Source of the DNA: SIG480 sp045586595
Lineage (GTDB): Bacteria > Bacillota > Clostridia > Oscillospirales > JAAYXM01
NCBI GenBank assembly: GCA_045586595.1
Contig: JAZNAQ010000020.1
Location: forward strand, 1-64,000
Reading direction: 5' to 3'
Length of the DNA stretch: 64,000 nucleotides
In this document: one piece after another, positions 1-6,647 of the stretch
Position numbering within the stretch: the stretch's first letter is position 1
Layout of the letters: each line of letters opens with the position of its first letter
The notes under the pieces: generated by a model
The model's database searches: none
What the model saw: the letters and a program-made list of their open reading frames with translations, nothing else
Told to the model about the DNA's origin: nothing
Position numbers and translations under genes: made by a program

Positions 1-10
1 GTTTTTTCAT
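1..10 (-). CDS. 5' end of a minus-strand gene cut by the window edge
   Basis: Reading the minus strand, an ATG at 10-8 follows a GGAGGA ribosome binding site at a normal distance, and the first codons are Met-Lys-Lys. The rest of the gene lies to the left of the window, so the product cannot be identified. The leader carries an inverted repeat (20-31 with 63-74) that includes the ribosome binding site. Confidence 0.5.
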
Positions 11-19
11 AGATAAATC

Positions 20-74
20 CTCCATTGTGTTTTTAATTTGACTGGCAGGTCATTTTTATTCTAACACAATGGAG
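20..74. promoter_or_regulatory. 12-bp inverted repeat covering the ribosome binding site of the left-edge gene
   Basis: CTCCATTGTGTT at 20-31 is the exact reverse complement of 63-74. On the minus strand the second arm contains the GGAG of the gene starting at 10. A transcript that includes both arms could pair and hide the ribosome binding site. This is visible in the sequence; the regulatory role is inference. Confidence 0.5.
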
Positions 75-106
75 AATTTTTTGTTCATCGGCAATAGCCT
101 CTTTTG

Positions 107-173
107 AACCACGCGACTATCGCGTGGTTTTCATTATTCAAAGAGACCTGTAATACATTCGTATTACAGGTCT
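107..173. terminator. two adjacent terminator hairpins
   Basis: The first hairpin is AACCACGCG paired with CGCGTGGTT (107-129) followed by T residues on the plus strand. The second pairs 144-156 with 161-173. The second is the likely end of the minus-strand CLC gene whose stop is at 185, although its U run is weak on that strand. Confidence 0.55.
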
Positions 174-184
174 TTACCTTTTAT

Positions 185-1426
185 TTAGTCTGCATTCGCG
201 TTGATATATTTTGCTTCAAGCTTTGAGTACATTATCTTCTGGCTTTTATACAACCCGCAGTATCCTGACATCATGTAGCTCACTCCGCAAACAAGAGCAA
301 ACACAAGGATTGACTCTGGGCCGAACACTTCCAGTGCCAGCAAAACAGACGCAACAGGACAGTTTACCACACCACAGAATAACGCAACAAAGCCTACCGC
401 AGCACCAAAGCCTGCAGGAAGCCCAAGCAACGAGCCCACAACGCAACCGAAGGTTGAGCCAATGAAGAACGCAGGAACAATTTCACCGCCCTTAAAGCCT
501 GCAGAGATCGTGATTGCAGTAAATATTATTTTAATCAAAAAAGCTTCCCAGTTTGCCTCGCCGTTGATTGCTCGCTCTATAACGTGCATACCCGCACCGT
601 TATAGTCGTATGTACCGAGCGCAACCGTCAACAATACGATTGCCATGCCGCCGAGAAATGCGCGAAGAAAACTATTGTGTATGAACTTCTCTGTATAATG
701 CTCACATATCTTGATTGCTGTACAAAAAACTATACATACAACCGCACAGAGTGCCGCAAGAACAACTGTTTTTGCAACTACCTCAAGCGATAATGCCGGA
801 AACTCAAACAAATTGAACCTTACCGGCGAAATCCCGAAAAGTTCGGCAATGATGCACGCGCACATTGCCGATATTACGCAAGGTAGAAGCCCCGCATAAT
901 ACATAACACCTACACTTGTTACCTCAAGCGCAAAAAAGACAGCAGTAAGAGGTGTCCCGAAAAGGGCTGCAAAAACTGCGCTCATCCCCGACATTACTAT
1001 AATATGAGAGTCTCCCGCATTAAGGCGAAACAGTCTGCCAAGGTTGTAACCTATACTCCCGCCAAGCTGCAGAGCTGCTCCTTCGCGCCCTGCTGAGCCA
1101 CCCAAAAGATGAGTTATAACCGTACCGACAAATATGAGAGGTGCCATAAACCACGGTATGTCTTCTTTTGTTCGCACAGATTCGATAACACGATTTGTAT
1201 CAACCTTTGTTTTGCAAAGACTATAAAGCGCGGTTATGACGAGCCCGCCGAGCGGAAGCAGATATATGAGCCACGAATGCTCATCTCTTGTTTCGGTAGC
1301 AAAGTCGATACACTTGTGGAAAACACTGCCTACAATACCTCCAACCGCTCCAACAACTAAAGAAATAACAACCCACTTAAAAAATGTCCTCACATATGCA
1401 AGTGATGAAATAATTTTTTCTTTCAA
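185..1426 (-). CDS. CLC-family anion channel or anion/proton antiporter
   Basis: This integral membrane protein of 413 residues belongs to the CLC chloride channel/antiporter family. The family motif appears as GSAGREGA at about residues 110-117, where chloride-selective members usually have GREGP. A second signature, GGEIVPAFFIG at about 313-323, replaces the usual GIFAPSLxxG. It is short for a CLC and has no C-terminal CBS domains. Those features fit the fluoride-exporting CLC-F subgroup, but that is inference, and no fluoride riboswitch is seen upstream. The start is a TTG preceded by AGGAG; no in-frame ATG lies nearby. A strong hairpin separates it from the upstream antiporter gene. Confidence 0.85.
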   Translation of the reverse strand: MKEKIISSLAYVRTFFKWVVISLVVGAVGGIVGSVFHKCIDFATETRDEHSWLIYLLPLGGLVITALYSLCKTKVDTNRVIESVRTKEDIPWFMAPLIFVGTVITHLLGGSAGREGAALQLGGSIGYNLGRLFRLNAGDSHIIVMSGMSAVFAALFGTPLTAVFFALEVTSVGVMYYAGLLPCVISAMCACIIAELFGISPVRFNLFEFPALSLEVVAKTVVLAALCAVVCIVFCTAIKICEHYTEKFIHNSFLRAFLGGMAIVLLTVALGTYDYNGAGMHVIERAINGEANWEAFLIKIIFTAITISAGFKGGEIVPAFFIGSTFGCVVGSLLGLPAGFGAAVGFVALFCGVVNCPVASVLLALEVFGPESILVFALVCGVSYMMSGYCGLYKSQKIMYSKLEAKYINANAD

Positions 1427-1444
1427 AGCTCCATCTCCTATCCA

Positions 1445-1476
1445 AAAACCCGAATGTGTTTAAACATTCGGGTTTT
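1445..1476. terminator. bidirectional terminator between antiporter and CLC genes
   Basis: AAAACCCGAATG (1445-1456) pairs with CATTCGGGTTTT (1465-1476), with T residues on either side. It ends the minus-strand antiporter transcript just after its stop codon at 1484. Confidence 0.8.
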
Positions 1477-1483
1477 AAGTATT

Positions 1484-2788
1484 TTAGTTTTCAGCCCTCT
1501 GCTTTGCTTCATCAAGCTTTGTCTGGCGGCGGTTTTTGACCTCGTCTGACATGGGCTTAATATCTCCCGCAGCCGTAAGTGCCATACGCGTGAGAACAGG
1601 GCCGAAAATTTCGTAAATAAGCACAGCGAACAACGTAATATTGCGTATAAGGTCTCCCTGCCCCCCGGGGAAGGTTGCTGCTGCAATCGTACACATACCG
1701 AGGGCAACGCCTGCCTGCGGAAGAAGCGTAATTCCGAGATACTTACATATTTCAGGCGAACACTTTGTTGCCTTTGCACTAACTGCTGAGCCAAAACATT
1801 TTCCGAGTGAGCGGAAAATTATATACACAATACCTATCGCAACGATTGCAATATCTGCAAACACTCCAAGCTCAAGTTCTGCACCGCTGATTACAAAGAA
1901 CAACGCAAACAGCGGAGATGTCCATTTATCAGCACGCTCCATAAGGTCTTCTGACAAGGGACAGATATTGCAGAAAAACGTTCCGAGCATCATGCAGACA
2001 AGAAGCGACGAAAAGCTTACATGAACCGCTCCTACTGAAAATTCTATCATAGACAGCGCAACTGTAATGAAGACAAACGCGATAGTGAGGTTGAGTCGGT
2101 TCGTGTTTGAGTTGAAAAGCTTTTCAAGTTGAGTGAGAACCCAACCCATAATCGCACCCAACCCAAGTGAACATATAATCTCAACGAGTGGGTTGACAAT
2201 TATGGAAATCATATCCACCTGACCGACAACAAGCGACTTAGCAATACCGAACGATACAGCAAAAACAATAAGACCCACAGCATCGTCAAGCGCAACTATA
2301 GGCAAGAGCAAATCTGTAAGAGGCCCCTTTGCCTTATACTGACGAACAACCATAAGCGTTGCAGCCGGAGCTGTTGCAGTAGCAATAGCTCCCAGAGTAA
2401 GAAGCTGCGGAACAGTGAGCTTGTCTGGCATAATCATATGTACAACAAGAAGCGCAAGGTCAACAAACAGCGTTGCAACAAGCGCCTGGAAAACACCGAT
2501 AACAAATGCCTGCTTTCCTATCTTTTTAAGGTCACTTACGCGAAATTCGCTACCTATTGAAAATGCTATAAAGCCGAGCGCAACCTCAGAAACGAGAGCA
2601 AGCGCCTCTACCGCCGCGTGTGAATTAAAACCGAGATTTGTTATCCCCAACGCGCCGAGACAATACGGGCCGATAAGCACACCCGCAATGAGATATGCGG
2701 TTACAGCCGGCAACTTCAGCGGTTTAAATACTCTTGTCATGAGCAGCCCCGCAAGCAGAGCTATCGAAACAGTTAACAGTGTACCCAT
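1484..2788 (-). CDS. CPA2-type monovalent cation/proton antiporter
   Basis: The protein has 434 residues and about 11-12 predicted membrane helices, with the N-terminal pattern LPAVTAYLIAGVLIGP typical of the Na+/H+ exchanger domain of CPA2/KefB-like antiporters. It probably exchanges K+ or Na+ for protons at the cytoplasmic membrane. It has no C-terminal TrkA-N (NAD-binding) domain, which the Kef proteins carry, so the substrate is uncertain. The gene stands alone, with its own promoter (2837-2865) and a terminator at 1445-1476. The start ATG follows AAAGGAAG at a normal distance. Confidence 0.85.
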   Translation of the reverse strand: MGTLLTVSIALLAGLLMTRVFKPLKLPAVTAYLIAGVLIGPYCLGALGITNLGFNSHAAVEALALVSEVALGFIAFSIGSEFRVSDLKKIGKQAFVIGVFQALVATLFVDLALLVVHMIMPDKLTVPQLLTLGAIATATAPAATLMVVRQYKAKGPLTDLLLPIVALDDAVGLIVFAVSFGIAKSLVVGQVDMISIIVNPLVEIICSLGLGAIMGWVLTQLEKLFNSNTNRLNLTIAFVFITVALSMIEFSVGAVHVSFSSLLVCMMLGTFFCNICPLSEDLMERADKWTSPLFALFFVISGAELELGVFADIAIVAIGIVYIIFRSLGKCFGSAVSAKATKCSPEICKYLGITLLPQAGVALGMCTIAAATFPGGQGDLIRNITLFAVLIYEIFGPVLTRMALTAAGDIKPMSDEVKNRRQTKLDEAKQRAEN

Positions 2789-2836
2789 TTTTATTTCGCT
2801 TCCTTTAAAATGAAATGTGTTTTTTCAAACTCATTG

Positions 2837-2865
2837 AGTATACCACAAAACCTTTATTCTTTCAA
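2837..2865 (-). promoter_or_regulatory. promoter of the CPA2 antiporter gene
   Basis: On the minus strand TTGAAA (2865-2860) and TATACT (2842-2837) are separated by 17 bp, about 45 bp ahead of the start codon. Confidence 0.7.
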
Positions 2866-2871
2866 GCACAA

Positions 2872-2912
2872 AAAGGAAGCCTGCGAAAAAAATTTTTCGC
2901 AGGCTTCCTTTT
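2872..2912. terminator. terminator of the PnuC gene
   Basis: A long perfect hairpin: AAAGGAAGCCTGCGAAAAA pairs with its complement ending at 2912. It overlaps the stop codon of the PnuC-like gene and has T runs on both strands. Confidence 0.85.
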
Positions 2913-3675
2913 AAACAATATTGCTCTTTTCTTGGAGCGTTTCTGTCGGGTGGCGTTTAGTATAAATGAGCCACTTTACAAGGCCGTAAATCGTATTTAT
3001 AAGCATTGCAATCTCCGTGATGAGAAGAACATATGCACCGGAGCTTATATCCATAAAGAGATAGAACACAGTTGTTATAAGCCATGCAAGCCACTGCTCG
3101 CTGTAGCGAAGAAGAAGCAGCACACCGTTAGCCATACCGACAGCTGAGGCAAATGCATCAAGATAAGTATCAGATGCACCCGGAACCAACTGAAGAAGGC
3201 TTCCGACAACGAAACCGAACACGAAAATACCCACAACCGTAAGGAGCGTCTGCAACGGCTTTAAGCGCTTTACATGTGTGACGTTTTCATCCTCCTCGCT
3301 CGGGTGCTTTGTCCATCTGATATAGCTTATAACGTCTATCGGCATCCAGAAGAACACAACTGTCGCCGCAACTGCATACCAACCGAAATTAAGGCAGATA
3401 ACAAGTTCAGGGATTTCGATAAGGAAAAAGTCAACAACAAAGTTCCATTTGCTCTGCTTTGAGATAAGAAGCTCACAAAGCGGATTTGATATAACGCTTG
3501 TAATCATGCAGATTATAAGAAAAGTTTTTCCGAAAACTTCTTCGCCAAGCATTGTATCAGGGAAAAAGATAACGCACACTGCAGTCAGAACAAGCACCGC
3601 TGCAAGATATATAATCTGGTAAGGGGTAAATGATTTTAAAAAGCTTTTAAAGCTTGATTTTTTAGCGTTTTGCAT
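2911..3675 (-). CDS. PnuC-like vitamin (nicotinamide riboside or thiamine) transporter
   Basis: The protein has 254 residues and about 7-8 membrane helices. The order of helices and the stretch SEQWLAWLITTVFYLFMD near residues 190-208 match the PnuC family, which moves unphosphorylated vitamin precursors such as nicotinamide riboside by facilitated diffusion, with trapping by a kinase. Which vitamin is moved cannot be read from the sequence, and no riboswitch precedes the gene. It lies 3 bp downstream of the amidohydrolase gene on the same strand, so the two are probably cotranscribed from the promoter at 4556-4583. Confidence 0.82.
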   Translation of the reverse strand: MQNAKKSSFKSFLKSFTPYQIIYLAAVLVLTAVCVIFFPDTMLGEEVFGKTFLIICMITSVISNPLCELLISKQSKWNFVVDFFLIEIPELVICLNFGWYAVAATVVFFWMPIDVISYIRWTKHPSEEDENVTHVKRLKPLQTLLTVVGIFVFGFVVGSLLQLVPGASDTYLDAFASAVGMANGVLLLLRYSEQWLAWLITTVFYLFMDISSGAYVLLITEIAMLINTIYGLVKWLIYTKRHPTETLQEKSNIV

Positions 3676-3678
3676 TTT

Positions 3679-4497
3679 TTATCCTTTCTGTATGTACTCA
3701 CAAAGTTTCGGGAATGCTCTTAAACAGTTATTGTAATATATGTCCTCGAACTGCTCCGGAGTGAAAATTTTTGATATTGTATAGTCGTATTCCTCAACAG
3801 CCGACAAGTTTATCGGCGGGCAAAAATCTGTACCATAGAGAATCTGCTTGTATGTATCTGGATATTGATTAATTGCCTTTGCAAAGGTTTCAATGGCCCA
3901 TTCCATATCTGCGCCTTCTTTTGTACCCGGCTCATATGCTCCCGAAAAGTCGGTAAACATATTATCCATACCGTGCATAACACGGATGCATTCATCATAG
4001 CGTGGGTCATCCATATGTGCAACAACAAAGTTGACACCTGGAAACTTCTCTGCAACGTTTTTTACATACTTTGCATTTGAGCCTTCAATGTCACCATCGG
4101 ACGGAAGCACAAGGGAAACCGAGCCGGTGTGATATGTTATGGTGAGGCGATGCTTGTCGGCAAACTCATAGATTGGCAAAAGACGTTCATCATCTGCCCT
4201 CCCCGACTGGTATGTAAGATAGATTTTAAGCCCTACAATGCGATTATCTAAAAGCTGTTTTTCTATCACGCTGAGTTGGGGAGGAATGTCCCGGCTTATG
4301 TCTATGCAGGGACACAAAAACAGCCTGTCATTGTTATTAACTGTATTGTACGAGTCATCCGCAAGGCCGTTTTGAGTAAACTTATCGAGAAACTGCATAA
4401 CTATAGCGTAACCGTCAGTTTGTGCAAAATACTCACTTGCAATGCGCTCTGTTATTATGTGGGTGTGGCAATCTATTTTGTTCTTTGCTGTTAGCAT
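3679..4497 (-). CDS. amidohydrolase-2 family metal-dependent hydrolase
   Basis: The protein has 272 residues. The N-terminal DCHTHI is the HxH metal-binding signature of the amidohydrolase superfamily. Other motifs are YHTGS at mid-length, VVAHMDDPR with the next metal-ligand His, and GTDFCPP near residue 225 with the last Asp. This fits an amidohydrolase-2 TIM barrel, a group that includes aromatic decarboxylases and lactonases. The substrate is unknown. The ATG at 4497 is preferred because AGAGGTGA precedes it; the longer open frame to 4542 has no ribosome binding site. It is the first gene of a two-gene unit with the PnuC-like transporter. Confidence 0.8.
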   Translation of the reverse strand: MLTAKNKIDCHTHIITERIASEYFAQTDGYAIVMQFLDKFTQNGLADDSYNTVNNNDRLFLCPCIDISRDIPPQLSVIEKQLLDNRIVGLKIYLTYQSGRADDERLLPIYEFADKHRLTITYHTGSVSLVLPSDGDIEGSNAKYVKNVAEKFPGVNFVVAHMDDPRYDECIRVMHGMDNMFTDFSGAYEPGTKEGADMEWAIETFAKAINQYPDTYKQILYGTDFCPPINLSAVEEYDYTISKIFTPEQFEDIYYNNCLRAFPKLCEYIQKG

Positions 4498-4555
4498 AAC
4501 TTCACCTCTGATTATCAAACAAAATATGAAATAGTATACCACACTTTTTTTCAGA

Positions 4556-4583
4556 AGTATATATTTTTATCGGATGTTGTCAA
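4556..4583 (-). promoter_or_regulatory. promoter of the amidohydrolase-pnuC unit
   Basis: TTGACA (4583-4578) and TATACT (4561-4556) are 16 bp apart on the minus strand. A second TATACT lies about 20 bp further downstream. The -35 box touches the U run that ends the structured RNA at 4587-4892. Confidence 0.7.
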
Positions 4584-4586
4584 AAA

Positions 4587-4892
4587 AAATATAAAAAAAT
4601 AACCCTTGACTTATGTGTCTTTCACCCACATTAAGCCAAGGGTTATTTCTGTTCACTCTTGATATCTAACATCCTTGATTAACCTCTCTTTCTACGGTTT
4701 GAAATCCACCCTCTTTTATTTTATGCAATTCGTTCCTCGGCACGCTTACATATAGCTCAGTATTCTCAGCTCTTTATTTTCTCCAAGAAGAAATCACTTT
4801 TATGCCGGAACCCTTGTTTAGAGGGCTTCATCTCTCAGCTCACTTTATTTCGAGCTTCTGGGTTTTACTTGAACATCGGTATCACCCTTTCT
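4587..4892 (-). ncRNA. structured noncoding RNA, copy A
   Basis: This approximately 300-nt minus-strand transcript has a homologue at 9118-9439. It starts after a conserved promoter and has a GGGT..ACCC helix and an AGCTC..GAGCT hairpin near the 5' end. It then has a variable middle and a conserved block ending GATGTTAGATATCAAGAGT. It closes with a long stem of more than 15 bp capped by the loop GGGTGAAAGA, followed by a U run that should act as a terminator. Between the two copies the stem bases differ but stay paired while the loop is identical, which supports an RNA structure. No open frame longer than a few codons is shared. I do not recognise the family. Confidence 0.65.
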
Positions 4893-4898
4893 GACTAT

Positions 4899-4927
4899 AA
4901 TATAACATACAGGGTAATATATTGCAA
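4899..4927 (-). promoter_or_regulatory. promoter of structured RNA copy A
   Basis: TTGCAA (4927-4922) and TATATT (4904-4899) lie 17 bp apart on the minus strand. The same boxes and spacing are conserved in copy B (9446-9474). Confidence 0.65.
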
Positions 4928-5002
4928 TACGCAATCTTGTACAAAATAAACTAATCCGCTTTATGCAAAACGCAGAAATATAGGTACATTGTCTAAAAAA
5001 GA

Positions 5003-5067
5003 TTGACAGCTGCACTATTAATTTGTTATACTGAATATGTTAGCCGCTCATAAGAGCGGCTATTTTT
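5003..5067 (+). ncRNA. promoter with an immediate hairpin terminator (tiny RNA), copy A
   Basis: TTGACA at 5003-5008 and TATACT at 5027-5032 are 18 bp apart. About 8 nt after the -10 box comes AGCCGCTC-ATAA-GAGCGGCT (5042-5061) followed by a U run. Any transcript would be about 30 nt and consist of one hairpin. The same promoter spacing with a different hairpin occurs in copy B. Function unknown. Confidence 0.55.
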
Positions 5068-5084
5068 CATATACACAAAACGGC

Positions 5085-5114
5085 TTGACTTGCTCGCTCA
5101 TATAGTAGTATAAT
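5085..5114 (+). promoter_or_regulatory. promoter of the metF-metH operon
   Basis: TTGACT (5085-5090) and TATAAT (5109-5114) are 18 bp apart, about 30 bp ahead of the metF start codon. No SAM or cobalamin riboswitch fits in the short leader. Confidence 0.75.
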
Positions 5115-5145
5115 CTATTCATCCTAAACCAAAGGAATATTTAAT

Positions 5146-6024
5146 ATGAAAATTATAGATTTATTATCAAAAAGTACTCTATCTCTTTCTTTTGAGGTTT
5201 TCCCGCCCAAAACCGAAACAAGCTTTGAAAGCGTTAGGACAGCAACAGAGGAGATTGCAAAGCTGCGCCCCGCCTTTATGAGTGTTACCTACGGTGCAGG
5301 CGGCGGCACAAGTAAGTATACCCTTGATATTGCAAAAAACATCAAAGAGCTTTATGGAGTTCCGACTTTAGCTCACCTTACCTGTGTTTCGTCCACAAAA
5401 GAAACCGTACGTCAAAAAATTGGTGAAATAAAAGCGGCGGGGATTACGAATGTCATGGCACTTCGCGGTGATATTCCTCAAGAGCTTGAAAGCGCCGACA
5501 GAAGCCGTTGGGATTACCGCCACGCCCTTGACCTTATATATGAGCTCAAAAGCACCGATTCTGCCTTCTGTATAGGTGGCGCATGCTACCCCGAGATCCA
5601 CCCGGAAAGCGTAAACCAAAAAGAAGACATAGCACACCTTAAAGAAAAGGTCGATGCAGGCTGTGATTTTCTTACAACACAGATGTTCTTTGACAACAAC
5701 CTGCTCTACAACTTTCTTTATAAAATCCGTGAAGCCGGCATAACTGTTCCCGTCATTCCCGGAATAATGCCTATTACCAACGCAAACCAAGTAGAGCGAG
5801 CTATTAAGCTCTCAGGCTCTTTTATGCCACAAAGATTCAAAAGCCTCGTCGATAAGTTTGGCTCTGACCCTGCCGCAATGAAGCAGGCGGGAATCGCATA
5901 TGCAACCGACCAGATCATTGATTTGTATGCAAACGGCATAACAAACGTCCATGTATATTCGATGAACAAGCCTGATGTTGCCGAGAAGATTCAAAGCAAC
6001 CTTTCTGATATTTTAGGAAAATGA
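5146..6024 (+). CDS. metF: 5,10-methylenetetrahydrofolate reductase
   Basis: The protein has 292 residues, the normal size for bacterial MetF, and starts with SLSFEVFPPKTE, the family's N-terminal signature carrying the catalytic Glu. TYGAGGGT, LRGDIP and DFLTTQMFFDN follow in the usual order. It is a cytosolic FAD-dependent TIM-barrel enzyme that reduces methylene-THF to methyl-THF, the methyl donor for MetH. The ATG follows AAAGGAATA. The stop overlaps the start of the next gene by 4 bp, and the cobalamin-dependent methionine synthase is two genes downstream, so the operon makes and then uses methyl-THF. Confidence 0.95.
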   Translation: MKIIDLLSKSTLSLSFEVFPPKTETSFESVRTATEEIAKLRPAFMSVTYGAGGGTSKYTLDIAKNIKELYGVPTLAHLTCVSSTKETVRQKIGEIKAAGITNVMALRGDIPQELESADRSRWDYRHALDLIYELKSTDSAFCIGGACYPEIHPESVNQKEDIAHLKEKVDAGCDFLTTQMFFDNNLLYNFLYKIREAGITVPVIPGIMPITNANQVERAIKLSGSFMPQRFKSLVDKFGSDPAAMKQAGIAYATDQIIDLYANGITNVHVYSMNKPDVAEKIQSNLSDILGK

Positions 6025-6647
6025 ATTTAAATATAATAACCAAAACTTATAAAGAACCACCCATTTGCGAAAAGGAGATTTTGCGGTATGCCGGCTGTAA
6101 GTGTGCCGACGTTGAGACCCTCTCACTTCTTCGTGCTTGCATAGACGAAGCGAGAGACGAGCTTAGCTATAATGTGTGTTATCGCGAGCTCCCTGTATCG
6201 GCAGACGGCTCCGCTTGTGACTTCGGGTGTTTTTCTGCCAAATCCAAGAACCTTGCCAAAAACCTGAAAGGCTGTAAAAGTGTCATTGTTTTTTCTGCCA
6301 CTGTAGGGGTTGGAATAGACAGGCTTATCGCGAAATACACCAGGCTATCACCCGCCAAAGCACTTATGCTGCAAGCCATCGGCTCAGAGCGAGTAGAGGC
6401 TTTGTGCAATGCCTTTTGTGAGGACATAAAAAAAGAGAGGAACGCAGTTTTGCACCCGCGCTTCAGCCCGGGCTACGGCGATTTGCCGCTCTCTGTTCAA
6501 AAAGACATTTTTTGTGTTCTTGAGTGTTCAAAAAGGATTGCGCTTTCTTTAAACGACAGCCTACTTATGTCACCAACAAAATCAGTCACCGCTTTTATCG
6601 GCATTACTGACAACGAAGCAAACTGTTCTTTAAGGAGTACATTATGA
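6021..6647 (+). CDS. stand-alone MetH activation-domain protein
   Basis: The protein has 208 residues and resembles the C-terminal AdoMet-binding reactivation domain of cobalamin-dependent methionine synthase. The best motif is RFSPGYGDLPLSVQKDIF at about 146-163, matching the RxxPGY AdoMet-binding loop. It probably supplies AdoMet for reductive remethylation of inactive cob(II)alamin in the downstream MetH, which lacks this domain. It overlaps metF by 4 bp (ATGA) and metH by 4 bp, so the three genes look translationally coupled. Confidence 0.85.
   Translation: MNLNIITKTYKEPPICEKEILRYAGCKCADVETLSLLRACIDEARDELSYNVCYRELPVSADGSACDFGCFSAKSKNLAKNLKGCKSVIVFSATVGVGIDRLIAKYTRLSPAKALMLQAIGSERVEALCNAFCEDIKKERNAVLHPRFSPGYGDLPLSVQKDIFCVLECSKRIALSLNDSLLMSPTKSVTAFIGITDNEANCSLRSTL

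Noticed and set aside
1427..1483. Fluoride riboswitch ahead of the CLC gene
   Set aside because: The short gap holds only a terminator and the ribosome binding site; no fluoride aptamer core is present.
4860..4892. AGGGTGATACCG in the structured RNA as a T-box motif
   Set aside because: It resembles the T-box AGGGTGG-ACCGCG element but lies at the 5' end, not before the terminator, and no specifier loop or aminoacyl gene follows.
5115..5145. SAM or cobalamin riboswitch ahead of metF
   Set aside because: The leader from the promoter to the start codon is only about 25 nt, too short for either aptamer.
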